From: Aspidapion aeneum
Taxonomy: Eukaryota; Arthropoda; Insecta; Coleoptera; Brentidae
NCBI GenBank assembly: GCA_963576565.1
Contig: OY755038.1
Coordinates: forward strand, 139,138,989 to 139,202,988
DNA: 64,000 nucleotides
Reading direction: 5' to 3'
In this document: positions 1-11,505 of the stretch, piece after piece
How the letters are laid out: each line of letters begins with the position of its first letter
Position numbering within the stretch: position 1 is the first letter of the stretch
Program-made: the position numbers and the translations under genes
Notes under the pieces: model-generated
The model's input: the letters and a program-made list of their open reading frames with translations, nothing else
Told to the model about the DNA's origin: nothing
Database searches by the model: none

Positions 1-106
1 AAATTGGACGTTAAACACCTTTTTTTTGTCGCCGTCCTGTAAATATAAGAATAGTTAGAGCTACAAAAATTAATATCTTCAAAACTAGACATAGAAAAAA
101 AACATT

Positions 107-705
107 TTAGCTCACACGTATACTATACTATAGTAGTGTGAGCTATGGTGATCCTAATTTTTTCGAGAATTTTTATATATCTTTGCGTTTCAGATGATTT
201 TGAAACTTTTTTGTTGCGCCGTCTGTCTGTCTGTCTGTCTGTCTGTATGTCTGTATTTCTGTATGTCTGTCTGTAACGACCAACGCGCATAACTCAAAAA
301 CGGCTTGGCCGATTTCAATGAAATTTGGTACCTAGGCTGGGTCTTGCGTCGAGATGGTCCCATTTAAAAATGAACAAAATCCACCGAACACAAACCAAAA
401 AAAGGGTGGGGATAGATTTCAAAAATTAGAGTTTATGTGAAAATATGGCGTGTGTGATATCAAACGAATGTTAATTGAGTCTGGAGTTAAACAAAATACA
501 TTTTAGTTTTTGTTTTTTTAAGGGTGGGGGTGGATTTCAAAAATTTGAGTTTAAGTCAAAACATGGCTTGTGTGGTATCAAACAAAAGGTAATTTAGTGT
601 GGAGTTGAATAAAATATATTTCAGTTTTTAGTTATATTAGCTCACACGTACACTATAACTATAGTACCTAGTGTGAGCTTAGGGGCCCATATATTGGCAG
701 AGTAT
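107..705 (+). repeat. Hairpin-ended (GTCT)n repeat, copy 1 (DINE-1/Helentron-like)
   Basis: A palindrome with TTAGCTCACAC arms opens the unit at about 107-146 and a second one (GTGTGAGCT) closes it near 640-680. Between them are a (GTCT)n microsatellite at about 218-275, a conserved stretch around 285-380, and two diverged ~125-bp minisatellite units beginning near 400 and 520. About 25 further bases after the second palindrome, ending GGCAGAGTAT, are shared with copy 2 at 21016-28873. A subterminal palindrome, a GTCY microsatellite, internal minisatellites and no coding sequence match the known architecture of DINE-1/HINE non-autonomous Helentrons. That family assignment is inference. Confidence 0.6.
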
Positions 706-1856
706 TTTTCTTAGTGTGACGCTAAGTTACAAAAATAAGCAGGTAAAGTTTTATTAAAATTCACCGAGCCGTTTTCCAAAAATGATTTAAAAATTATTTA
801 AGAGCAAAAATAATTAAAAAAATTCTTTTTGAAAAGAACCTTTGACTGAACCAAAAGTATAGTATTTTTTTATATAATAAAAATATTATTTGAGCTGTAT
901 TTTATTACAAAATATTTAATTAATTAATTTTTGTCATACAGAAAATAGGTTAAAACAGTTAAAGTCAATTTTATTTAGTAAAAAAATACCTGCAATAAAA
1001 AAATTTATATCTATAAAAGTGGGGGCAATCAAAAAACAAAATTATTTTTTTTCTTTAAATATTATATAAAACTATTAATCTGTGCCAAAATTAAATGTGC
1101 TAGTTATGAAATTCGGTAATAGTGCAGATATAAAAAAAATGTTTTTTGACTATCCCCCGTATATTATTTAATAAGTTGACAAGAAGGACATCATAAGTGA
1201 CTTTGTCCTTTGACCTTTTCTAAGTCATTTTTATGGTCAATTAATTTTTTTCGGTCAAGATATAAGAGTTATTATTATTAGAACCTATATCTCAAAAGGT
1301 TTACATAGAAAAACCTAACTTTACTTTTTTTTTAGTTAAATATCCTACTATAACATACTAAAATTATAACCAATTCCACCGAGCCAAAAATTTCCCTTAA
1401 GGCCTGTGTAAATGGGTGCGGTGTTCTTTCAGGCGATTTTAATGAAATTCCTTTGATCATCCATTGTAAATATCCTCTAATTTGTTGTAATTACTTTGTA
1501 GTCCTCCCTGCTCCTACCCATCTCCCCTCCTGTCATCTCCCCACACTCCTTCAAAAACCATATTCGCACAATTTTATCAAATATTGGGCGATTTCAAAAA
1601 TTATTTCTGCACACGCTTTCAGATTTTTTTCCAAAACCATTTTACTAGCATTTCCCTCCCTCTCACTCTCTTCTCCCCACCCTACTTATTAGTAATAGTT
1701 GTATAGAGCGATTTCAAAAATTATTTCTGTACACGCTTTAAGATTTTTTGCAACACCATTTTAGTAGATCCCCCTCCTTCTTCCCTCTCCCACCTTCACT
1801 CAATGTTTGTAGAAGCGCACCTATCTATAGGCCAGTGAAATTACCATATTTTAAGG
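706..1856. other. AT-rich unassigned sequence
   Basis: No coding sequence is recognisable. The segment is AT-rich up to about 1380, then contains pyrimidine-rich stretches (CCCTCC type) around 1500-1560, 1650-1690 and 1770-1800, and a ~120-bp duplication listed separately. Short open frames here are low-complexity and show no family resemblance. Confidence 0.5.
1591..1770. repeat. ~120-bp tandem duplication
   Basis: The block CGATTTCAAAAATTATTTCT followed by ACACGCTTT and ending near CCATTTTA occurs at about 1591-1650 and again at 1711-1770. Each copy is followed by a pyrimidine-rich tract. It is a degenerate two-copy tandem repeat of unknown origin. Confidence 0.6.
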
Positions 1857-2449
1857 CAAAAAGAAAATTATTAACAGGACTTGAGGCATTGGAAATAGTA
1901 GAGCGGCGAAAAACGAAGTTAAAAGAAATAAATGCGTGAGCAGGGGCGTTGCGGGTTAGGTTTAGGGGGGAGGGGCAGCAGAACTGGATACGATGATTTT
2001 AATATAATAGTAAAATAAAGTGTTTTTGGACGGAAAAAAAAATATCTTAGAAAATTCTTAATTTTTTTCTTTGTAAAATATTGTAGACATTTAGCACCCA
2101 AAAAGCTCTACTCTTACCAAGTTTTGTCAAACTGACATTATTTTTGCAAAAATAAAAAACAAAATAAAAAAAATACGGATTTTAAAATTTTTCTCGAACA
2201 TTTTGAGGTTATGTAAAAAATGACATTTACAAAAGTTTTATACATTTTCATGACCTATGACTTTTCTGTATGTCACTTTTTTCTCCGACGTCAACTTTCG
2301 CCGGAAATCGCAATAATACGATTTCCTGCCCCTTTTTAACCCCCCAAACCTAACCCGCAACGCCTCTGATCACGCATTTTTGTTTAACTTCTTTTTTCCC
2401 CGCTCTACAATTTCCAATGCCTCAAGTCCTGTTAATAATTTTTTTTCTC
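1857..2449. mobile_element. ~590-bp inverted-repeat (foldback MITE-like) element
   Basis: The segment 1857-1975 and the reverse complement of 2330-2449 are closely similar over about 115 bp. Both carry ATTATTAACAGGACTTGAGG and GCGTTGCGGGTTAGGTTT. The central ~350 bp is AT-rich. Each arm also keeps an open frame reading outward that contains LTGLEALEIVER and ends in a stop. Nothing recognisable as a transposase is present, so a non-autonomous hairpin element is the simplest reading. Target-site duplications were not identified. Confidence 0.65.
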
Positions 2450-2690
2450 TCAAATTGTAATTTGACTGGTCTACTACCCTTTGGGCATAGTTCAATGATA
2501 CAAATGCATGATTTAGGTAATAATTAGATACCTTGTTAGTTAAATGAATTGAATATGTTTCACACATTGAATGAAGCACATATTTCCGTGATCCAATAGA
2601 AACAATTTTTTTTTTTTTAATGGAAGTTAACACTTTTTGCATACGTAGAAAATTTACACGTAATTTCCGAGTAACGCTAAATTCGGTCTG

Positions 2691-4654
2691 GGACAACTGG
2701 GCACCGGGCCAACTCGACGCCGGAATAATTTTTTTTAAAATAAAATGTGCAGATGAAAAACAAAATAGATATATTATTTATTCAAAAAAATCCTTTACGC
2801 AATTTTTTTTAAATTTGGTTTTGTTAAGTAAAGTTAAATCCATTAAGTATTATAGTGTTTGTTAACACTACAATTTACGTTTTATATTACAACAATGGCG
2901 GATCCAAAATGGCGGATTTCTTTATTTTTAAACCGATTAGTCTCAAACTTGAAAGTATGCAGTGCCTGAGATCACTTAATACAGTTTTATCCTCAAAATT
3001 AAAAAATTCAAAATTTTCTTATTTACTTACCGATTCGTCTCAAACTTGAAATATTACATTGCTTGAGGTAATTTAACAAAATTTTTTACTCAAACTTAAA
3101 AAAATCAAAATGGCCGATCGAAAATTGTGGACTTTCTTTTATGAACCGATGTGTATCAAATATAGAAATTGGCGGTGTTTCAAGTCGCTGATTATGATTT
3201 TGATTTAAATTTTTAAAAAATTCAAAATGGCGAATCCAAAACGGCGCATTTTCTTATTTACTAACCGATTTGTCTAAAACTTGAAATATTACATTGCTGG
3301 AAGTAATTTAACAAAATTTTATTTTTTAAATAAACTTGAAAAAATCACAATGGCCGATCGAAAATTGCGGACTTTCTTATTTATGAACCGATGTGTATCA
3401 AATATAGAAAGTGGCGGTCTTTCAAGTCGTTGATTATGATCTTGACTTAAATTTTTAAAAAATTCAAAATGGCGAATCCAAAATGGCGGATTTTCTTATT
3501 TACTAACCGATTTCTCTCAAACTTGAAATATTACATTGCTAAGCAATTTAATATTTCAAGTTTGAGACAATCGGTTAGTAAATAAGAAAGTCCGCCATTT
3601 TGAATTTTTTAAAATTGTGGACTTTCTTTTATGAACCGATGTGTATCAAATATAGAAATTGGCGGTGTTTCAAGTCGCTGATTATGATTTTGATTTAAAT
3701 TTTAAAAAAATTCAAAATGGCGAATCCAAAACGGCGCATTTTCTTATTTACTAACCGATTTGTCTCAAACTTGAAATATATTTTTTATATTTTTTTATTT
3801 AGACTGGGACTTTCCATCCAATCAGGATCAATCGCCCAGTTTTGCAAAGTTTTTTAGCAAAGTTAAAGCATTTTTAAACAAACACAAACAACCAAGTACC
3901 TAGCCAGGAATCGAACCCGGGCCGCTGGTGTGGGAAACAAACACTGCAACCACTACACCACGACGGCGACAATTGAAATATTACATTGCTGGAAGTAATT
4001 TAACAATTTTTTTTAAATAAACTTGAAAAAATCACAATGGCCGATCGAAAATTGCGGACTTTCTTATTTATGAACCGATGTGTATCAAATATAGAAAGTG
4101 GCGGTCTTTCAAGTCGTTGAGTATGATCTTGACTTAAATTTTTAAAAAATTCAAAATGGCGAATCCAAAATGGCGGATTTTCTTATTTACTAACCGATTT
4201 GTCTCAAACTTGAAATATTACATTGCTAAGCAATTTAATATTTCAAGTTTGAGACAAATCGGTTAGTAAATAAGAAAGTCCGCCATTTTAGATTCGCAAT
4301 TTTAAATTGTTTACAAGTTTAAGTCAAAAATTATAATCAGCTACTTGAATCACCGACAATTTCTATATTTGATACATATCGGTTTATAAATAAGAACGTC
4401 TGCCATTTTGGATTGGCCATTTTGAAATTTTTATAAGTTTAGGTCAAAAATCATAATCAGCTACTTCATTTTGATTTTTTTAAGTTTGAGTAAAAATTTT
4501 TTTTTAATGTTGAGACAAATCCCTTAGTAAATAAGTAAATCTGCCATTTTGGATTTGCCATTTTGAATTTTTTAAGTTTGAGGATGAAATTGTATTAAGT
4601 AATCTCAGCCACTGCAACCTTTCAAAAAATAAAGAAATCGTAATTCTAGTGTTA
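2691..4654. mobile_element. Foldback element copy 1 with GGCGCC-type terminus (right end lost)
   Basis: The left terminus at 2691-2724 is a GC-rich block (ACTGGGCACCGGGCCAACTC type), followed by an AT segment at 2725-2880. Then come many ~120-bp diverged units carrying AATGGCGGA, CTTATTTACTAACCGAT and CTCAAACTTGAAA. Units read forward up to about 3540 and in reverse complement from about 3550 to 4600, so the element folds back on itself; the turning point lies at the palindrome near 3530-3600 and again near 4210-4290. No GC block closes the right side. A SINE sits inside at 3780-3972. No coding sequence was seen. Confidence 0.6.
3780..3972 (-). mobile_element. tRNA-derived SINE with 9-bp target duplication
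   Basis: On the minus strand the head carries a pol III box A (TGGTGTAGTGG, 3950-3960) and a perfect box B (GGTTCGATTCC, 3907-3917), as expected for a tRNA-derived SINE promoter. The body runs leftward to an A-rich tail at 3780-3800. The 9-bp sequence TTGAAATAT flanks both sides (3771-3779 and 3973-3981). It matches the uninterrupted foldback unit sequence elsewhere (CTTGAAATATTACATTGCT), so this SINE inserted into a foldback unit. Length is about 193 bp. A functional tRNA gene is unlikely because the 3' half does not fold as a tRNA. Confidence 0.85.
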
Positions 4655-4880
4655 GCAGGGAGTCGATTTTTTGCAAAGGAACGCAAAAAGTTTCTCAATC
4701 TCATTTGTGTCTCCAACTTTGGTCTCTAATTCTGACTAGGTTCACCTATGAGTTGAACCTGATTTAGTCGACAGGACGGATAATGTTTCTAAACAATTTC
4801 ATATGTTTTTCCATTTCCCTATTTAGTAATCTTAAAACAATAAAAAGATTTGCTGCAAACAAGGCTTGGGTATAGTTTTA
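4655..4880 (+). repeat. Dispersed repeat D, copy 1
   Basis: This ~225-bp stretch begins near GGGAGTCGATTTTTTGCAAA and is present in diverged inverted form at 11005-11235. Shared landmarks in order are the CGATTTTTTGCAAA start, a CTAGGTT..TTGAACC..ATTTAGTC block, GGATAATTTT-like sequence and a final AAACAA..CTTGG.TATA block. Each copy directly abuts a foldback-family segment. The repeat is unclassified. Confidence 0.5.
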
Positions 4881-4920
4881 TCTTTTATAGCTCGAAAAGT
4901 TATCCACGACAATAAAATTT

Positions 4921-5257
4921 AATTGGTTTGACTTCGCTAAATAACCGAAGTTCAAAACAGTCGATGGTTGAAAGGTAAAAGGTCATAAGCGACAGTTTTC
5001 AACCTTTACAGCAGGGCCACTTAAAGTATTATTTGTTGCTTAGTTAAAAAAAAAACTAGGATCCATTCTTTTTCATTTGACTTAAGCGACAAAAAAAATC
5101 ATCATAGAAGCCTGAATAATAGCTCATTCGACGCTGAAAAAAATAAAATAAAAAACTTTTGCGCCTAAAACTCTATTTCAAATAATGTGTCGCTTGTGCC
5201 CTTTTGCCTTTCAACCATCGACTGTTTTGAACTTCGGTTATTTAGCGACCAACCAAA
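4921..5257. mobile_element. ~337-bp hairpin MITE
   Basis: The arm at 4921-4994 is nearly identical to the reverse complement of 5188-5257. Shared text includes AATAACCGAAGTTCAAAACA and GTCGATGGTTGAAAGG. The loop of about 190 bp is AT-rich and non-coding. Long, nearly perfect terminal arms on a short non-coding unit indicate a MITE or foldback element. No clear target-site duplication was read. Confidence 0.75.
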
Positions 5258-5406
5258 TCGAGGCACACATTTCCAGAAAGTTTTTTCATGATATATTGCT
5301 CAATCTGGCAAGGCTCATAATATTTAATATGACATTTATCATTGTCTTTGACGTGACCACGTACGTCTTAAATATATATCTGTACTGCTAGAGCGTATTA
5401 AAACTG

Positions 5407-7685
5407 GAATGGCACAACTGGGCGACGCACACTCGGCGCCGCCAACTGGGCGCCGGGCCAACTCAGAGCCGCCAATTGGGCGCCCGCCGGACCAACTTGG
5501 CGCCTTACTAAAATATTTTTTTTCGATAAAATTTGCAGATGAACAACAAAATTGATATATTATTTATACAAAAACATCTTTGAAAAATCCTTTATGCAAT
5601 TTTCTTGAAATTTATATAGGTGTAGTGTTCTGGTAAGAATACAATTTACGTTTTTTATTACAAAAATGGCGGATCCAAAATGAATTGAGATCACTTAATA
5701 CAGTTTTCCGCAAACTTAAAAAATCTGTCTTATTTATAAACCGATATGTATCAAATACGGAACTTGGCGATGTTTTAAGTCGCTGATTATGTTTTTGAGT
5801 CAAATTCATAAAAAAATCAAAATGGTGGAAGTTCTTATTTACTAACCGATTTATTTCAAACTTAAAAGATTGCATTACCTAGGTTTTATTTATGACTCAA
5901 AGATTGCGGACTTTTTTATTTACTAACCAATTTATCTTAAATTTGAAAGATTGTATTACCTAAGTTCATTTAATACGATTTGACTCAAGTTTAAAAAAAT
6001 CAAAATGGTGGATGCAAAATGACTGAGATTCCCATTTATGTTTCAAGTCGTTGATTATGATTTTTGATTCAAACTCATTATAAATTCAAAATGGCAAATC
6101 CAAAATGGCGGACTTTCTTATTTACCAACCAATTTATCTCAAACTTGAAAGATTGCATTGCTTAAGGTCGCTTAATACAATTTATGACTCACACTTAAAA
6201 AAATCGAAATGGCGAATGCAAAATGACGAAGTTTCCCGTTTATGAATCGATATGTATCAAACTTGGATCTTGGAGGTGCTTTAAGTCGCTGATAATGATT
6301 TTTTACCCAAACTCTTAAAAAAAATCAAAATGGTGGATGCAAAATGACGGAGATTTCCATTTATGAATCGATATGTATTAAATTTGGAAGTTGGCGGTAT
6401 TTCAAGTCGCTGATTATGATTTTTGACTTAAAACTCAAAAAAATTAAAATAGCGGATGCAAAATGGCGATTGATTCATAAATGGGAAAGTCATAAATCAT
6501 AATCACTAACATGAAAGACCGCCAACTTCCAAATTTAAAACATACCGATTCATAAATGGAAAAGTCCGCCATTTTGGATACGATATTTTGATTTTTTTAA
6601 AGTTTAAGTCAAAAATCATAATTAGGGACTTGAAACACCGCCAAGTTTCCAAATTTGATACATACCGATTCGTAAATGGCAAAATCCGCCATCAAGCAGT
6701 GCAAACTGTCAAGTTTGAGGAAAAGCTGGTTTATAAATAAGAAAATCCGACATTTTAAATTTTTTATAAGTTTGAGTCAAAAATCGTAACACCGCCCAGT
6801 TTCAAATTTGATACATACCGATTCATAAATGGGAAAGGCCGCCATTTTGTATCCACAATTTTGATTTTTTTAGGTTTGTCATATAATGTATTAAGTGATC
6901 TGTAGGAAAAGTGACCTTATTTCAAGTTTGAGACAAATCGGTTAGTAAATAAGAAAGTTCACCATTTTGAATTCGCCATTTTAAATTTTTTATAAGTTTG
7001 AGTCAAGAATCCTAATCAGTGACTTGAAACACCACCAAGTTACATAATTCAAATATATCGGTTTATCAATAAGACAATGCGCCATTTTGGATCCGCCATT
7101 TTTTTTTAAGTTTAATAAAAAAGCTGTACTAAGTTTAGGAAAAATTGATTTGTAAATAATAAAATCCGCCATTTTAAATTGTTTATAAGTTTGAGACAAA
7201 AATCATTATCAGCGACTTAAAACGCCTGCAAGTTTAGAATTTGATACATATCGATTTATGCAGGGGAAACACCGCCGTTTTGGATCCGCCTTTTCGATTT
7301 TTTTTAATTTGAGTCATAAATTGTATTTGGGGACCTTAAACAATGCTGAAAGATTGCATTGGTTGAGTTTGAGACAAATCGGTTTATAAATAAGAAAATC
7401 CCAATCGCCACTTTGGATACGCGATTTTCGTAAAAAAAAAGTTAAATTGTATTGTTACCAAAACACTACACCTTAAACAAACGTCGTCACTAAACTTAAT
7501 GGATTTAACTCTACTTAACAAAACCAAATTTTAAGAAAACGGCGTAAAGGATTTTAAAGATATTTTTGTATAAATAATATATTATGCTTTCATCTGAACA
7601 TTTTATGGAAAAAAAATAATGTTAGTGTTTTAGTCCGGCACCGAGTAGGCCCGGCGCCCAGTTGGTGGCGCCCAGTTGGTGGCTA
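5407..7685. mobile_element. Foldback element copy 2 with GGCGCC minisatellite at both ends
   Basis: A GC-rich minisatellite built from GGCGCC, CCAACTGGGCGCC and CCGGGCC motifs fills 5407-5506, and its inverse (GGCGCCCAGTTGGTGGC) fills about 7636-7685. Inside each end lies the same AT-rich segment (5507-5640 and inverted 7440-7630), which contains the GCAGATGAA and ATATATTATTTAT landmarks. Between them are diverged ~120-bp units with AAAATGGCGGA and GATATGTATCAAA, forward on the left and inverted on the right from about 6460. Long terminal inverted repeats made of tandem repeats are the hallmark of foldback (FB/Galileo-type) elements. No transposase is present, so the copy is non-autonomous. 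Confidence 0.7.
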
Positions 7686-8310
7686 CAAGCGTTCTGCTTG
7701 TAGTAGTAATTCAATTGAACCAATACGTATGGCTTAGATTAAAAAAGCTAATGTTTTCAATAGAATTTGAAGGACACTGCTTTCAAATGACGTTGACAAT
7801 TTGTCAATGAGGTGATTTGACTCAAAAGTGAGGTTAATCTTTTACTTAAATTTTAAAAAGTTTTTTGGATTTCGAAACTTTTGAAACAAAGATAGTATCT
7901 TAAGTTGATGCAGGTGCTTCCTTGGCTTGTTTTTAAACAAATTAAAAGCTTAGAACAGGATACTGTGAAGAGCGCGGCACCCATTATCTGTACCCTAAAT
8001 TTATCCAAGCCATAAGGGTTCATTTGAAATCCAATATTCCGGCACGCTTGTAGCAGTTATTTTTAGAAGTCCTTTCACAGTACAGATATATTTAAAACGT
8101 ACGTGGACGTGACGCAAGGGACAAATCAAGTCGATACGTCCATCTTAGATCACCCCACTCCTAAGAAATCCTTATAGGGGCTGTCCAGAAATTATGATAC
8201 GGGGTCTTCATTATGTTGCGCCCAAAGTTTTTCTAATATTGACTATTAAAATATTGATTATTTTGGGTCACGTGGTTATCAAACAAAGCACGGTGTATTC
8301 ATTTTTGATT
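7686..8310. other. Unassigned intergenic or intronic sequence
   Basis: No coding sequence, terminal repeats or recognisable element was seen. Base composition is less AT-skewed than its neighbours in the 7900-8200 part. Confidence 0.4.
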
Positions 8311-8745
8311 TTTTTTTTGGTAATTTAATGATTTGTAGAGATGAGTGTATGTTAGTTATATGTTATGGTGCAATTAGAAAATGGAGTTTATTGCCTACAT
8401 TTATAGGTAAATCTGCATTTATTAATATTACTTTTTTTCTGTTAAAAATGTTTGAAAATGTCAAACTCTGGCATATTTAAGATAGGAATCAAGTTTTTCT
8501 CCGCTTTTAAGGCATTTAACCAAACAAAGATTTTTTTTGGTAATTTAGTGATTTTTAGAGATGAGTGTATGTTAGTTATATGTTATGGTGAAGTTAGAAA
8601 ATGGAGTTTGTTGCCCACATTTATAGGTAAATCTGCATTTATTAACATTACTGGTTTCCTGTTAAAAATGTTTGAAAATTACAAACTCTGGCATATTTAA
8701 GATAGGAATCAAGTTTTTCTCCGCTTTTAAGGCATTTAACCAAAC
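8311..8745. repeat. 220-bp direct tandem duplication
   Basis: The text ATGAGTGTATGTTAGTTATA starts at 8341 and again at 8561, and GGCATTTAACCAAAC at 8511 and 8731, giving a period of exactly 220 bp. The two units differ at few positions (for example GTGCAATTAG versus GTGAAGTTAG). Short open frames inside are not conserved as coding sequence. Confidence 0.85.
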
Positions 8746-9279
8746 TTTTTTGTCTCTCCACTAAAAGTTCGAGAAACTCTTGCCCTGGACCTTGTAAAAC
8801 AATAGGACTTCTAAAAAATCGAACTTTGACTTTATCTCCCTTATTTAGATAACCCACAACAGTACAAAATGTCAGTCAATGATAACTCTCAATTAAACAT
8901 CAAACTCGTCAAACTGACAGTAAGTTTCAAACTGACAGTAAGTTTCGTCTTAAACACATGCATGAAAGTTTGTTAGGCCGAGCCGTATACGAGGATCACA
9001 AATTAAGTGGGTTGAGAAAAAGGGTTTCTAGACAAGTTTTTTATGATGCTTTTTTAACAACTGCAAAATGAATCCATGTTCATTAGAAACACAAAATACA
9101 TCAACATTTTACCTGTTATCATGCTGTTCAGCGTAAGAAAAACACCTTTTTAGCGTGTAAAAAACTTCATTTTGAGAGGTAGAAAAATTACCTTTTGATT
9201 TTTACAATTGATACGTAATCTTGTTGATTTCGATTAATCGAGTAACATTAGCTGCGATGTTTACCTTCTTAGCCCGCAC
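8746..9279. other. Unassigned sequence
   Basis: Only a short direct duplication (ACTGACAGTAAGTTTC, around 8913-8945) was noticed. No gene or element is recognisable. Confidence 0.4.
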
Positions 9280-9697
9280 GGCAATGGCTAGAGAAGGTAT
9301 TGTTTTCGACGAAAGATGTTTTTTTGAGATAACGCCGAAAATGTGTTTTTTGGGTATATTTTGACCTATCCTAGAAATATCGTCGTGACGTCTGTCTGTG
9401 TGTGTGTGTGTGTATTTTTTATGTCCGTAACACGATAGCTCCTAAACCGCTCAACCGATTTTCACAAAATGTTCAGGAAAAATAGTGACGAACCGAACCG
9501 AACCGACACTCTAACGAGCTGATTAGTTTTTCGGAATATAGTAGACTACATTTGGCTCAATAATTTGTGTCCTTTAGTAGGAGCTTTAGTTTCTGAGATA
9601 TTTACAAAAAACTGTTTTCAAGGCTGATTATCATAGCTTCACTTGAAGTGTGCTAATAGGCTAGCTATCAGATCTGTCATAGATCCATTTATTTTAT
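9280..9697 (+). repeat. Dispersed repeat B, copy 1, with (TG)n and (CCGAA)n tracts
   Basis: From GCAATGGCTAGAGAAGGTAT to the GTCATAGATCCATTTATTT end, this unit is shared in the same orientation with 34780-35110. Common blocks are a (GT)n tract, ACCGATTTTCA, CACTCTAACGAGCTGATTAG, GAGATATTTA and GCTAACAGGCTAGCTA-like text. This copy has a short (CCGAA)n insertion at 9489-9506 that is missing from copy 2. It looks like a short non-autonomous repeat, perhaps related in style to the (GTCT)n repeat at 107-705. Confidence 0.6.
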
Positions 9698-11004
9698 TCA
9701 AAGTTTAATATTGACATGTTACTGCAAAGACATACTCTTTAGACTTATATACTCAGAACTATTTTTTATGTACCTAGTAATTACCAAAAAATAATTTAAA
9801 TAATTACAAAATTGAATATGACAAATCTGCTTTTATTTATTTTTTATTTTATCGGATTAATAAAGTTAAATTATTATTTTTATTATTATTATTTCTTTTC
9901 TGCATATAAATTTTACCCCCACACAGAATCCTGCCAGTTTTTTTGTACAGATGTGAGTTTTAAATTTTTTGTTCTTTTGGTCCTACATAGATAATGACGG
10001 GATATTCCATACAAATACATAGGTGTTTCATACCTTGGGGCCATCCAAATCAAACAACAACTTCAACTGAAGTATTAAAATATATTTTTTGTAATAAATT
10101 AAAATAGAGAATAAACACACAAAATGCAGCTTCAATTGTAGCATTTGCAATCACCTTTTCAAAAAATCATGTAGTGGTCATCAACTCAAACACTATAGCA
10201 ACATATGAAAATTATTTTTAAAATAAGAAAATAACTGCGTAATTTAAAAATAAAATAATACACAAAAAGTGCTTGGTAAATTTTTTTATATCTAACAAAT
10301 GCTATAATATTACATTTATATTTACTTTATACTTGTATATTTAATAAAAGTAAAGATATGTGTATGCAAAAATATGGTAAACCACCCTGTAGAAGAAGTT
10401 GATTTTTGGAAAAAAATTCTTGTTTTGAATTATTAGTTATTTTATGAGAAAAAAAATAAGATCTTTTAAAATAAAAATTGTAGGCAAAATTGCACATCGG
10501 AAAATTCTATATCTATATTTGATTATTTTTTTAAAATTATTTTATTAAGAAGCAGAATAATTTTACTCACAAATCGATTTTAAGAGAAAGATTACCTAAA
10601 TTGTTACCACCAAGCAGAATATTACCGCGACCTTTAAAATAATCGTTAGGTCAAAAACGGGTGCAATGGCATCCAGTTGGTGATGCCACCTCGTGTATTC
10701 CTAAATTTTTAATAATTTGTGCTATTTAAAAAATATATATTACTGCGCGACGGCCGCTTAATGAATGCAAAAACGTGCTGAGAGTTCTGTGTGTAGTGGG
10801 TGGTAGTGAATATCCCCAAGCTAGGAATTTAACCCGTTAGAGACACAAACTCGGCAACGGCGCACACTTTCAACTGTTTTTTTGTAGGCTCGCCTCGATT
10901 GTGTCAAATTACGGTATAAATCTGTGTACATATTAAAGTCAAACCAAATCAAATTTTTTGAAATAACAAAATTTTTGCAAATTTCCGTGTTGGGACGTTA
11001 CAAA
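9698..11004. other. AT-rich unassigned sequence
   Basis: No coding sequence is recognised. Around 10740-10860 the composition rises in GC. There the minus strand carries GGGTTAAATTCCTAGCTTGG, faintly like the box B region of the SINE at 3780-3972, but too diverged to call. Confidence 0.4.
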
Positions 11005-11235
11005 ATACTGGTATAGCCAAGTTTTGTTTAACGGACATGTTTTTACTTGTCTATAGTATATGAAATAGAAAAATACCTATAAAATTAGTTCGCAAAATTA
11101 TCCATTTTACGGACTAAATAGGGTTCAACTTGTATGTAAACCTAGTAATTTTTAGAGACGAAAATAAAAGATTGAAACACTTTTTTGGTCTAGAGACATT
11201 TTTGGGTCTGTTTGCAAAAAATCGACTCCCAGGAC
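11005..11235 (-). repeat. Dispersed repeat D, copy 2 (inverted)
   Basis: This is the diverged reverse complement of 4655-4880, ending TTTGCAAAAAATCGACTCCC and abutting the foldback terminus that follows. Similarity runs in the same order through the whole ~225 bp, with several small indels. Confidence 0.5.
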
Positions 11236-11505
11236 TTAATGGATTTAACTTTACTTAACAAAACCAAATTTCAAAAAAATTGCGTAAAGGATTTTTTAAA
11301 GATGTTTTTGCATAAATAATATATCTATTTTGTTTTTCATCTGCACATTTTATAAAAAAAATATTCCGGCGCCGGGTTGGCCCGGCGCCCAGTTGGCAGC
11401 GCCAAGGTGGTACGGCGCCGAGGTGGCGGCGCCCAATTGGAGGTGCCGAGTTGGCGGCGCCCAGTTGGAGGTGCCGAGTTGGCGGCGCCCAGTTGTTCCA
11501 TTCCG
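11236..11505 (-). mobile_element. Foldback family terminus (solitary right end)
   Basis: The AT segment at 11236-11360 (CTTAATGGATTTAACTTTAC and ATATATCTATTTTG landmarks) matches the inverse of the segments following the GC blocks at 2691 and 5407. It is followed at 11365-11505 by the GC-rich minisatellite (GGCGCCCAGTTGG, GGAGGTGCCGAGTTGGC units). There is no matching left half directly upstream, so this is a truncated copy or the far arm of a larger disrupted element. Confidence 0.6.

Noticed and set aside
1453..1939. Short open frames in the pyrimidine-rich region
   Set aside because: Compositions such as PSCHLPTLLQ reflect CT-rich sequence and duplicated text, with no family similarity or start context.
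3897..3972. A tRNA gene on the minus strand (good box A and box B)
   Set aside because: The flanking 9-bp duplication, A-rich tail and tRNA-unrelated body show a SINE; the 3' half does not complete a tRNA fold.
2893..7430. CRISPR-like regularly spaced repeats (AATGGCGGA units)
   Set aside because: Units are diverged, lack constant repeats with unique spacers, and invert midway; they are foldback-element repeats in eukaryotic DNA.
10740..10860. Second SINE copy
   Set aside because: Only the box B area is faintly similar, with no box A and no target duplication.
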